Assembly (NCBI GenBank): GCA_050743265.1
Contig: JBOGEN010000148.1
Coordinates: 1-20,412, forward strand
Origin: JBOGEN01 sp050743265
GTDB taxonomy: Bacteria; Actinomycetota; Actinomycetes; JBOGEN01
DNA length: 20,412 nucleotides
Direction of reading: 5' to 3'
The translations under genes were made by a program, and so were the position numbers. Below the pieces are notes generated by a model. That model made no database searches. It was not told the DNA's origin and worked only from the letters and a program-made list of their open reading frames with translations. Of this stretch, positions 14,317 to 20,412 are shown piece after piece; the first letter of the stretch is position 1, and each line of letters opens with the position of its first letter.

Positions 14317-15366
14317 TCAGCTGTTTGCGAGCACGAACGCGAGGGCCCGCTTCCAGACCCGCTCGCGAACGCCTTCCTGCGTGTCCAGGGCGTACTCGAC
14401 GGCGTGCTGGTCGCCTGGCTGGATGTCCAGCCGTACGTCGACGTGGCCGGCCGCACGCCGGTAGGCGCGGCGGTAGATGGCGCCGTGCGCTGTGCTGACG
14501 AACTCGTCCCGCTGGTAGAAGAGCAGCGTGGGGGCGTCCCCGCGGGACGCGGTGGACGGCTGGCTGGCGGACGACCAGCGACTGCGGCAGGCCGCGGAGC
14601 CTCCGGTCGCGGGGCACTGGAGCAGGTCGCTGCGTACCCGGCCCGCGAGCAGGTAGGCGGCCGGACCCGTGGTGCGGTCCTTCCAGACCTGGTACATGTC
14701 GACGGGCGGCGAGAACGCGGCGACCGCGCGTACGGTGCGCCGGCCGACGCCGTCGCTCCCGAGAGCGGTGGCGAGGTGTCCCCCGGCCGAGGAGCCCATC
14801 GCCGAGACGCGGTAGGCGGAGATGCCGTACCGGCCGGCGTTGCGCTTCACGTGCGCGACCGCGGCCCGGACGTCGTGGCCCTGGGCGCCCCAGGCGGTGC
14901 CCGAGCGGTCCCGGTCGGCCAGGCGGTACTCGAGCGAGAAGGCGGGGATGCCCCGGTCGTAGAGCCGTTGGGCGTACCTGGCCATCGATTCGGCCCGGCC
15001 ACGGACCCATGCGCCACCGTGGATGAGCACGACGGCACGACGCTTCGTGGTGCCCGGCGGGAGCCAGGCGAGGTAGGTGTGCCGGCGCGCGGCCCCGGCG
15101 GCGTACCGGACGCGGAGCGGGGCGCCCCGGCCGGTGGTGAGCCGGGACGGCTTCGTGGGGCTCGGCGACGCCGTAGGCGTCCCCTGCGGAGCGGGAGCGG
15201 CGGTGGTGTCCGAAAGTGCTGGAGGGGCGGTGGTGTCCACGCTGGCGTCCTGGGCGGCGGCACGCTGGGCGGTCGGACCGTGCGCCGCGCCGGCCAGCCC
15301 GAGCAGCACGGCCACGGCAAGCAGCAGTGCAGCGGGCACGAGCACAAGGCGGCGGGCTGCGGTCAC
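14317..15366 (-). CDS. Secreted alpha/beta hydrolase (carboxylesterase/lipase type)
   Basis: This 349-aa protein begins with a signal peptide or membrane anchor (hydrophobic residues 7-28). A Thr/Pro/Ala-rich linker follows (about 40-75), then an alpha/beta hydrolase domain. HGGAW (116-120) forms the oxyanion hole and GSSAGG (191-196) carries nucleophile Ser193. The acid is probably the Asp in FYQRDEF, and the His is in QPGDQHAVEY near the C-terminus. This resembles the BD-FAE or esterase/lipase group, which deacylates small esters or feruloylated sugars; the substrate is unknown. The start is GTG at 15366-15364, with GAGGAGG upstream. The frame stays open much further upstream with no other credible start. 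A FliA-like promoter lies about 50 bases upstream, and acVLRF1 follows. Confidence 0.88.
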   Translation of the reverse strand: MTAARRLVLVPAALLLAVAVLLGLAGAAHGPTAQRAAAQDASVDTTAPPALSDTTAAPAPQGTPTASPSPTKPSRLTTGRGAPLRVRYAAGAARRHTYLAWLPPGTTKRRAVVLIHGGAWVRGRAESMARYAQRLYDRGIPAFSLEYRLADRDRSGTAWGAQGHDVRAAVAHVKRNAGRYGISAYRVSAMGSSAGGHLATALGSDGVGRRTVRAVAAFSPPVDMYQVWKDRTTGPAAYLLAGRVRSDLLQCPATGGSAACRSRWSSASQPSTASRGDAPTLLFYQRDEFVSTAHGAIYRRAYRRAAGHVDVRLDIQPGDQHAVEYALDTQEGVRERVWKRALAFVLANS

Positions 15367-15417
15367 GTCGCCTCCTCGGCCTCGGACCTGGTGAGCACGA
15401 GTTCGTACTCGAGCCAG

Positions 15418-15446
15418 GTATCGGCCGAACGGGTGAGGTACTTGAG
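15418..15446 (-). promoter_or_regulatory. Possible sigma-28 (FliA/WhiG-type) promoter
   Basis: The minus strand reads CTCAAG, 15 bases, then GCCGATAC. The -10 element differs from the sigma-28 consensus GCCGATAA by one base. The -35 element resembles the TAAA or CTCAA forms used by actinobacterial FliA/WhiG factors. It would place the transcript start about 45 bases before the hydrolase GTG. Confidence 0.5.
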
Positions 15447-15656
15447 GCCGGCCCGGCGTCCCGGAGGGGCCCGGAGCGCACCGGGGCGGGCACATGCGGT
15501 GAGAACCGGGGGCGCCCGGGCACACCGTCGTAGGCCCTGCGTCAGGGACTGGACACTTCGGGTGTTTTTGCCCGTTCTTTGGGCGTGCGGTGCTTCTGGC
15601 CTGGGAACGGTCACTCTCGGTCGTTCCCCTGCACGACCCGGCACCCGGCCCGCCGT

Positions 15657-15732
15657 CTCCTGCCCGCCGGACCGCCGACCCGATCCGCCCAGGGCAGGAG
15701 CGGGGAGTCACCGGTGGCACGCCACCGGACTC
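15657..15732 (+). ncRNA. Structured leader before the transglycosylase; possible ydaO-type (c-di-AMP) riboswitch
   Basis: Within the 430-base gap upstream of the transglycosylase are two exact pairings. CTCCTGCCC (15657-15665) pairs with GGGCAGGAG (15692-15700). GAGT-CA-CCGGTGGC pairs with GCCACCGG-ACTC (15705-15732, two-base bulge). The string GGGCAGGAGCGGGGA followed by a hairpin and GGGGAC resembles, from memory, the core of actinobacterial ydaO riboswitches that often precede cell-wall lytic genes. The usual 3' segment (GTCAGCTAACC-like) is not found. This may be a degenerate member, another structured leader, or chance in GC-rich DNA. The upstream part (15549-15656) also has a GGGAACG/CGTTCCC pairing. 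Confidence 0.35.
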
Positions 15733-15798
15733 GGGGACAGGTTCACGTGTCGGCGACTGCCGGCGCACCAGCCACCCTGTGCGCGGACCGAGGTCTGC

Positions 15799-16545
15799 AT
15801 GCTCTATTCCGCTCCCGGCCGGCATCGCCGGCCGAAGAAGACCCTGCGCGCCGTGGCCGTCCCCGTCGTCGTCGCCCTCCCCCTGCTCGGGAGCTCCTAC
15901 CTGCCTGCCGGCGTGCAGTCCGCCCTCCCCTGGGCGGACGACGACGAGGGAAACTCGCGGCTGCGGCCGACGGCTCGCGCCGGTGAGCAGGCGACGCCGC
16001 CCGCCTTTGCGGCGGCTCGCACCGTCGACCGGGCGTCCCGGATGGCCGAGCGGGGCGAGCCGCTGCTCGCCGCGGACGCGCGCACGGTCGCGGAGACCCC
16101 GAGCCCGAAGCCCACGAAGACCCACAAGCCGGAGCCGAAGCCGACGCGGACGGAGAAGCCCGAGCCGACCGCGACGCCGACGCCGACCCGGACCCGGACG
16201 CCCGAGCCGGAGCCGACCAAGACGGAAGAGCCGAAGCGGGTGCGCTACGGCGCCTCGGTCGCCGATGCGAAGGCCTATGCCAAGTCCGTGCTGTCCGCCG
16301 CCGAGTGGGACGCGCTGGACAGGCTCGCCAGGCACGAGTCGAGCTGGGACAAGCACGCCGAGAACCCGACCTCCGGGGCGTACGGCATTCCGCAGGCGCT
16401 GCCCCCGGAGAAGATGGCCACCGCCGGTCCGGACTGGCGCGACAACGCGACCACGCAGGTCAAGTGGATGATCAACTACTGCGAGGAGCGCTACGGCGGG
16501 ACCATCGAGGCGTGGGACTTCTGGCAGGCGAACAACTGGTACTGA
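15799..16545 (+). CDS. Secreted lytic transglycosylase-like protein with proline-rich linker
   Basis: This 248-aa protein has a signal peptide or anchor (basic start, hydrophobic residues 17-35) and a spacer. A low-complexity linker rich in Pro, Thr, Lys and Glu covers about residues 101-147, with units such as KPEPKPT and EKPEPT. The C-terminal domain (about 150-248) is of the SLT/aggregation-promoting type. Its landmarks are RLARHESSWD (catalytic Glu180), GAYGIPQA (193-200) and the ending QANNWY. Such proteins cleave the glycan strands of peptidoglycan outside the cell. The linker probably spans the wall. The start ATG at 15799 follows GAGG by five bases. The two cytosines coding Cys228 in NYCEER are unusual for an exported domain of this type. 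The long structured leader suggests RNA-level control. Confidence 0.9.
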   Translation: MLYSAPGRHRRPKKTLRAVAVPVVVALPLLGSSYLPAGVQSALPWADDDEGNSRLRPTARAGEQATPPAFAAARTVDRASRMAERGEPLLAADARTVAETPSPKPTKTHKPEPKPTRTEKPEPTATPTPTRTRTPEPEPTKTEEPKRVRYGASVADAKAYAKSVLSAAEWDALDRLARHESSWDKHAENPTSGAYGIPQALPPEKMATAGPDWRDNATTQVKWMINYCEERYGGTIEAWDFWQANNWY

Positions 16546-16589
16546 GCCACCCGGCACCCCGCAGGTAGTGGGCCCGGCCGAGACCCGGG

Positions 16590-16621
16590 TCGGCGCTGGC
16601 CCCTAGCTCGGCGCTGGCCCC
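16590..16621. repeat. Short tandem repeat between convergent genes
   Basis: TCGGCGCTGGCCCC occurs at 16590-16603 and again at 16608-16621, a period of 18 bases. It lies between the ends of the transglycosylase and nitronate monooxygenase genes. Confidence 0.7.
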
Positions 16622-16631
16622 ACGAGGTGGC

Positions 16632-17756
16632 CTAGGTCGGGCCGCCCTGCAGGCGTCCGCGGGCCGCGTCCAGCGCGTCGGACGCCTCCCGAGCGAGAGT
16701 CTCCACGAGCTCGGCCGCGGGCATGTCCCGGCCGAGCCCGTACGCCTGACCCGCCCACAGGTGCAAGGACTCCGGGTCGCCCGCGTCCCGCGCGGCCGCC
16801 CGCAGCGGAGAGGTCAGGTGGTGCACCTGCGGGTACGCCGCCGGGGCCGCGTCCGAATGCGCCCGGGCGAAGGTGTTGGCGAGCCCGCGTGCCGTCCGCC
16901 CGGAGAAGGCACGGGTGACCACGGTCGGCCGTCCGCCGCGGGCCAGCGCGTCGCGATGGGTCGCTGACGTGCCGGCCTCGGGGCAGCGCAGGAACACGGT
17001 GCCGAGCTGGGCCGCGACCGCCCCGGCCGTGAGCACTGCGGCCACCCCCGCCCCGTCCGCGATCCCGCCCGTGGCGACGAGAGGAAGGCGTACGTCCCGC
17101 GCCACCAGGCGGAGCAGCGGGAGCAGGCCGAGCCGCTCGTCGTCGTCCGCGTCGGTGAAGGACCCGCGATGGGCCCCGGCCTCGGGCCCCTGGACGACGA
17201 GACCGTCCGCGCCCGCATCGACGGCCGCGACCGCCTCGTCCGGCGAGGTGACCGTCACGAGGACGCAGGTGCCGGCCACGTGCAGCGCGCGTACGGCCTC
17301 GGGGGGCGGGCAGCCGAACGTGAACGAGACCACCGGCACCGGGGTATCGACGAGCAGGGCGAGCTTCGCGTCCCAGTGGTCGTCGTCGTGCCGGGGCTCC
17401 CCCAGCCGGACGCCGAGCCCGTCGGCGACCGGGCGCAGGCGCTCCGCGTACGCGGCGACCTCGGCCGCGGACTCGTCAGCGGTCTCGGCAGCAGACGGCG
17501 ACGGCGACGGGACGAACACGTTGACGCCGAAGGGCGCCCGCGTCTGGGCGCGTACAGCGTCGATGTGCGCGCGCAGCGCGTCAGGCTTCAGGTAGCCCGC
17601 CGCGAGGAAGCCGAGCCCGCCCGCGTCCGACACGGCCGCGACGAGTGCCGGCGTGGACGGGCCGCCGGCCATCGGCGCAGCCACGACCGGGCATCGCAAC
17701 CGCGGTAGAGGGACCGAACCCGCCGACGCAGGGCCGGCACTCGTCGAGTCAGGCAT
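16632..17756 (-). CDS. Nitronate monooxygenase / NPD-family flavoprotein
   Basis: This 374-aa FMN enzyme has the TIM-barrel pattern of 2-nitropropane dioxygenases, which oxidise toxic alkyl nitronates. Class I motifs are visible: APMAGGPSTPALVAAVSDAGGLGFL (27-51, in two overlapping parts), FGVNVF (76-81), VSFTFGCP (143-150), EAGAHRG (192-198, with the likely catalytic His196) and ATGGIADG (228-235). The usual EAGGHRG has one Gly-to-Ala change. The start is ATG at 17756-17754. The ribosome binding site is weak, and the frame is open upstream, so the exact start is uncertain. It is divergent from the OsmC gene (143 bases between starts) and ends with TAG in CCTAGG. Confidence 0.88.
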   Translation of the reverse strand: MPDSTSAGPASAGSVPLPRLRCPVVAAPMAGGPSTPALVAAVSDAGGLGFLAAGYLKPDALRAHIDAVRAQTRAPFGVNVFVPSPSPSAAETADESAAEVAAYAERLRPVADGLGVRLGEPRHDDDHWDAKLALLVDTPVPVVSFTFGCPPPEAVRALHVAGTCVLVTVTSPDEAVAAVDAGADGLVVQGPEAGAHRGSFTDADDDERLGLLPLLRLVARDVRLPLVATGGIADGAGVAAVLTAGAVAAQLGTVFLRCPEAGTSATHRDALARGGRPTVVTRAFSGRTARGLANTFARAHSDAAPAAYPQVHHLTSPLRAAARDAGDPESLHLWAGQAYGLGRDMPAAELVETLAREASDALDAARGRLQGGPT

Positions 17757-17884
17757 CGCCCGAGTCAACCATCGCCGACCGCCGCGGCCGGAACCCCGCC
17801 GTGCCGTCCGTGGTTCGCTGGCGGGCACGGACGACCGCGGGAGGGCCGTCGGCCCGCCGGGTAGGCCCGCGACCTGCGCTGGCC

Positions 17885-17890
17885 TAGAGT
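17885..17890 (+). promoter_or_regulatory. -10 box suggesting a leaderless OsmC message
   Basis: TAGAGT lies eight bases before the GTG at 17899, and no purine-rich ribosome binding site fits between them. This spacing is typical of a leaderless actinobacterial transcript that starts at or next to the start codon. Confidence 0.5.
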
Positions 17891-17898
17891 CTGGCGAC

Positions 17899-18285
17899 GT
17901 GTCCCTCACTGTCACCGTCGCCAACACGTCCGGCTACGCCACCGAGGTGACCGCCGGACGCCACACGCTGGTGACCGACGAGCCGGTCACGCACGGCGGC
18001 ACCGGCCAGGGCATGTCCCCGCACGCCCTGCTGCTCGCCGCGCTCGGCGGGTGCACCGCGATCACCCTGCGCATGTACGCGGAGCGCAAGGGGTGGCCGC
18101 TCGAGGCCGTGCACGTCCGGCTCGAGCTCGCGGACACCGACGACGGCCAGCAGCTGACCCGCCACATCGAGGTCAGGGGCGCCCTGGACCAGGCCCAGCG
18201 GGCGCGGCTGGCCGAGATCGCCGACCGGACCCCGGTGACCAAGATGATCGGCCAAGGCGTCTCCCTGACCACCCACGTCGGCTGA
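17899..18285 (+). CDS. OsmC/Ohr-family protein lacking the second cysteine
   Basis: This 128-aa protein has the OsmC fold: an N-terminal sheet (VTVANTSGYATEVTAG), MSPHALLLAALGGCTAITLRMYAERKG with the helix-capping Cys52 (39-65), and a C-terminal RTPVTKMIGQG (110-120). OsmC and Ohr enzymes reduce organic hydroperoxides with two cysteines. Here the second position, within the usual CPVHK-like segment, is Thr111, and the protein has a single cysteine. It may be a one-cysteine peroxidase that uses an external thiol such as mycothiol, or a non-peroxidase OsmC-like protein. GTG at 17899 is the start; a -10 box eight bases upstream suggests a leaderless message. The antiporter gene follows after 57 bases. 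Confidence 0.85.
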   Translation: MSLTVTVANTSGYATEVTAGRHTLVTDEPVTHGGTGQGMSPHALLLAALGGCTAITLRMYAERKGWPLEAVHVRLELADTDDGQQLTRHIEVRGALDQAQRARLAEIADRTPVTKMIGQGVSLTTHVG

Positions 18286-18302
18286 GCCCTCGGGCGGCCG
18301 CG

Positions 18303-18332
18303 GCGTGATCCACGCGAGCGTGATCCACGCGA
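18303..18332. promoter_or_regulatory. Two tandem 15-bp palindromic units before the antiporter gene
   Basis: GCGTGATCCACGCGA occurs exactly twice, at 18303-18317 and 18318-18332. Each unit contains the inverted repeat GCGTG-ATC-CACGC. The pair ends about 10 bases before the antiporter GTG, so a protein bound there would cover the start region of the transcript. Confidence 0.7.
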
Positions 18333-18342
18333 GACTGACCCC

Positions 18343-19908
18343 GTGACCGTGGACACGCTCGACCTCGCGCTGCTCGTCGGCGCGCTCGTCCTGCTGGTCG
18401 CGGTCGTGGCGGTCCGGCTCACGTCGCGGGCCGGCCTGCCGAGCCTGCTGCTCTACCTGGCGATCGGCATGGCCCTGGGCGAGTCCGGGGCCGGCGTGCA
18501 GTTCGAGGATGCGGAGACGGCCCACGCGCTGGGCTTCGCCGCGCTCGTCGTGATCCTCGCCGAGGGCGGCCTCACGACCCGCTGGTCGGTCGTACGGCCC
18601 GTGATGCCGTTCGCGGCCGTGCTCGCCACCCTGGGCGTCGCGCTCAGCGTCGGCGTCACGGCCTGCATCGCGTACCTCGTGCTCGACGTCGAGTGGCGTA
18701 CCGCCCTGCTGCTCGGCGCGGTGGTCTCGTCCACGGACGCGGCCGCGGTGTTCGCCACCCTGCGCCGCCTCTCCCTCCGGCCCCGGCTGGTGGCCACGCT
18801 GGAGGCCGAGTCCGGCCTGAACGACGCCCCCGTGGTCATCCTCGTCACGCTGTTCGCGTCCGAGGCGTGGAACTCCACGAACCCGGCCGAGGTGGTCGGC
18901 CTGATGCTGTACGAGCTGCTGGCCGGGGCGGCTGTCGGGCTGCTGGTCGGACGGCTCGGGCGCGAGGTCGTCTCTCGCCTGGCGCTGCCGGTCGCGGGGC
19001 TGTACCCGCTCGCCGTGCTCGGGCTCGCCGTCCTTGCGTACGCCGGGGCCAGCACGATCCACGCGAGCGGGTTCCTCGCCGTGTACCTCGCCGCGCTCAT
19101 GCTGGGCAACTCCCGTCTGCCGCACCACCGCGCGACGCTCGGCTTCGCCGAGGGGCTCGCCTGGCTGGCCCAGATAGGGCTGTTCGTCATGCTCGGCCTG
19201 CTGGCGAGCCCGACCAGGCTCGGCGAGACGGCATTCGAGGCCGTCGCCATCGGCATCGGGCTGCTGCTCCTGGCGCGGCCTCTGTCGGTGGTAGCGAGCG
19301 CGCTGCCGTTCCGGCTGCCGTGGCGGGAGCAGGCCTTCCTGTCCTGGGCCGGGCTCCGGGGTGCGGTGCCCATCGTCTGGGCGACGATCCCGCTGTCCGA
19401 GCACATGGGCGGCGCGACCGCGGTGTTCGACACGACCTTCCTGCTCGTCGTCGTGTTCACTGCCATCCAGGGACCGACGATCCCCTGGGTGGCCCGCCGT
19501 CTCGGCCTGGCCGCCCCGACCGAGGCGCACGACCTCCCGGTGGAGTCCGCCCCACTCGAAGACCTCGGCGCTGACCTGCTCCAGCTCGCCGTCCCGCCGG
19601 GGTCGCGGCTGCAGGGCATCTACCTGGCCGAGCTGCGCCTGCCACCCGGTGCGGCGGTGACGCTGGTCGTCCGCGGCGGGACGAGCTTCGTACCCGGCCC
19701 GGACACGCGCATCGACACCGGGGACCAGCTCCTCGTCGTCGCCACGGCGGCCAGCCGGGACGCCGCCGAGGAGCGGCTGCGGGCGGTGAGCCGCCGGGGC
19801 AAGCTGGCCCGCTGGTTCGGGGACACCGGGCGCGAGCTCCATGACGCCGGGGACGACGGGTCCTCGCAGTCCCCGCCCCGTCCCCGACGAAGGAGGCCCT
19901 TCCCGTGA
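18343..19908 (+). CDS. CPA1-type cation/proton antiporter with TrkA-C (RCK_C) domain
   Basis: This 521-aa protein has a membrane domain of about 12 segments (residues 8-390) and a cytosolic TrkA-C-like domain (about 404-485, with PPGSRLQGIYLAELRLPPG), as in NhaP2-type potassium/proton antiporters. The ion-binding pair Asn160-Asp161 is in ESGLNDAP, and SSTDAA (129-134) is conserved. It probably expels K+ or Na+ in exchange for protons under regulation by a ligand on the C-terminal domain. The last 25 residues are charged and proline-rich. The start is GTG at 18343; no strong ribosome binding site is seen, so the message may have a very short leader. GAGACT at 18331-18336 could be the -10. The gene overlaps the next start in GTGA. 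Confidence 0.9.
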   Translation: MTVDTLDLALLVGALVLLVAVVAVRLTSRAGLPSLLLYLAIGMALGESGAGVQFEDAETAHALGFAALVVILAEGGLTTRWSVVRPVMPFAAVLATLGVALSVGVTACIAYLVLDVEWRTALLLGAVVSSTDAAAVFATLRRLSLRPRLVATLEAESGLNDAPVVILVTLFASEAWNSTNPAEVVGLMLYELLAGAAVGLLVGRLGREVVSRLALPVAGLYPLAVLGLAVLAYAGASTIHASGFLAVYLAALMLGNSRLPHHRATLGFAEGLAWLAQIGLFVMLGLLASPTRLGETAFEAVAIGIGLLLLARPLSVVASALPFRLPWREQAFLSWAGLRGAVPIVWATIPLSEHMGGATAVFDTTFLLVVVFTAIQGPTIPWVARRLGLAAPTEAHDLPVESAPLEDLGADLLQLAVPPGSRLQGIYLAELRLPPGAAVTLVVRGGTSFVPGPDTRIDTGDQLLVVATAASRDAAEERLRAVSRRGKLARWFGDTGRELHDAGDDGSSQSPPRPRRRRPFP

Positions 19909-20412
19909 CCGCTGCAGGCCCCCACGACCCGACCGTGGAGGCCGCCCTCACCCGCCTCGTCCGCGAGGGGACGTTGAGCTCGGCGCAGGCTGACGCCGTA
20001 CGTACGGCGGTGGCCGAGGCCGCCGGGACCGGCGGGACCGGCAAGGTCGCCAGGGCCGCCGGGCCCGAGCGGACGAACGGTGTCGCCGAGATCGCCGGGT
20101 ACGTCGGGGGCGCGCTCGTCGCAGCTGCGGCGGGCCTGTTCATGGCGGAGCTGTGGGACGGGCTGTCGGAGGCCGTCCGGGCCGCCTGGCTGGGCGGGAC
20201 CGCGGCCGTCCTCGTCCTCGCCGCGCTCGCCGTGGCCACGCGGGTCGGTGACGGCGCGGACGTCCTGCGGCGGACCGGGGACGACACCCCCACCGTCCGG
20301 CGCCGGCTCGTCGGCACCCTCATGGTCCTCGGCGCCGGGTGCGCCGCCGGAGCGGCGGCCGTCGCGGCGTCCGGTGCCCAGGTCGCCTGGGCCGGCGTGG
20401 CCGGGCTCGTCG
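19905..20412 (+). CDS. DUF2157-like membrane protein (partial, runs off the window)
   Basis: The frame opens at GTG 19905, which overlaps the antiporter TGA, and continues to the window edge (169 codons). AGGAGG at 19891-19896 inside the antiporter gene is its ribosome binding site. A short helical N-terminal domain (VEAALTRLVREGTLSSAQADAV) is followed by a linker and hydrophobic segments (AEIAGYVGGALVAAAAGLFM, then WLGGTAAVLVLAALAVATRV and more). A helical start reading REGTLSSAQAD and then many membrane helices is the pattern of DUF2157-type proteins. The function is unknown. The overlap suggests it is made together with the antiporter. Confidence 0.72.
   Translation, partial: MTAAGPHDPTVEAALTRLVREGTLSSAQADAVRTAVAEAAGTGGTGKVARAAGPERTNGVAEIAGYVGGALVAAAAGLFMAELWDGLSEAVRAAWLGGTAAVLVLAALAVATRVGDGADVLRRTGDDTPTVRRRLVGTLMVLGAGCAAGAAAVAASGAQVAWAGVAGLV

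Noticed and set aside
13411..16545. Very long open frame on the plus strand through the minus-strand genes
   Set aside because: Only its last part (from 15799) is the transglycosylase. The rest is antisense to well-recognised genes and is open only because stops are rare at this G+C.
15367..16557. Upstream extension of the alpha/beta hydrolase frame
   Set aside because: It runs through the structured leader and antisense to the transglycosylase. The GTG at 15366 has a good ribosome binding site and starts a signal peptide.
19056..19069. A further 14-bp match to the palindrome unit, inside the antiporter gene
   Set aside because: It encodes a normal Thr-Ile-His-Ala-Ser stretch of a membrane segment and lacks the second half of the palindrome, so chance is likely.

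Overview
The window is bacterial chromosome of very high G+C. Genes start often with GTG and stop with TGA or TAG, and several have purine-rich ribosome binding sites. An S-(hydroxymethyl)mycothiol dehydrogenase (mycothiol is the actinobacterial thiol), an acVLRF1-type release factor and a secreted transglycosylase ending in QANNWY point to an actinobacterium. Genus is not certain; a motile Micrococcales (for example Cellulomonadaceae-like) is a guess. I see no rRNA, tRNA, CRISPR array, transposase or phage gene. Most of this is core or housekeeping DNA, and the more unusual signals lie at gene boundaries.

Layout. 1-1.4 kb: the tail of an unknown gene, a 75-aa hypothetical gene (minus) and an AqpZ-type aquaporin. 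1.5-4.1 kb (plus): a 4HBT/TesB-like thioesterase, then mscR overlapping a metallo-beta-lactamase-fold hydrolase, together a likely formaldehyde detoxification pair. 4.1-6.2 kb (minus): a zinc-ribbon protein, an M4-like metallopeptidase without signal peptide, and a small protein resembling emfourin, the M4 peptidase inhibitor. 6.2-6.4 kb: a C-terminal remnant of an NmrA/SDR-type oxidoreductase. 6.4-8.6 kb (minus): a spermidine-synthase-like methyltransferase, peptide deformylase and a DUF4234 membrane protein.

9.1-11 kb: a long-chain acyl-CoA synthetase (plus), convergent with a serine hydrolase of the beta-lactamase fold. 11.9-15.4 kb (minus): a secreted M1 aminopeptidase, a 48-aa protein, acVLRF1 and a secreted alpha/beta hydrolase. 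A perfect 19-bp inverted repeat covers the ribosome binding site and start codon of acVLRF1. The hydrolase has an upstream sequence like a sigma-28 (FliA) promoter. 15.4-16.5 kb: a long structured leader, possibly a degenerate cyclic-di-AMP riboswitch, then a secreted SLT-type transglycosylase. 16.6-20.4 kb: nitronate monooxygenase (minus), an OsmC protein that looks leaderless, a CPA1 cation/proton antiporter preceded by two tandem palindromes, and the start of a DUF2157-like membrane protein.

Recurring themes are short tandem duplications of 15-20 bp at gene ends or in promoters (four places), CTAG tetramers concentrated at stop codons and promoters, and GC-rich hairpins between genes. The clearest candidates for something undescribed are the hairpin over the acVLRF1 start, the tandem palindromes before the antiporter, the FliA-like promoter, and the intracellular M4 peptidase with its inhibitor-like partner.
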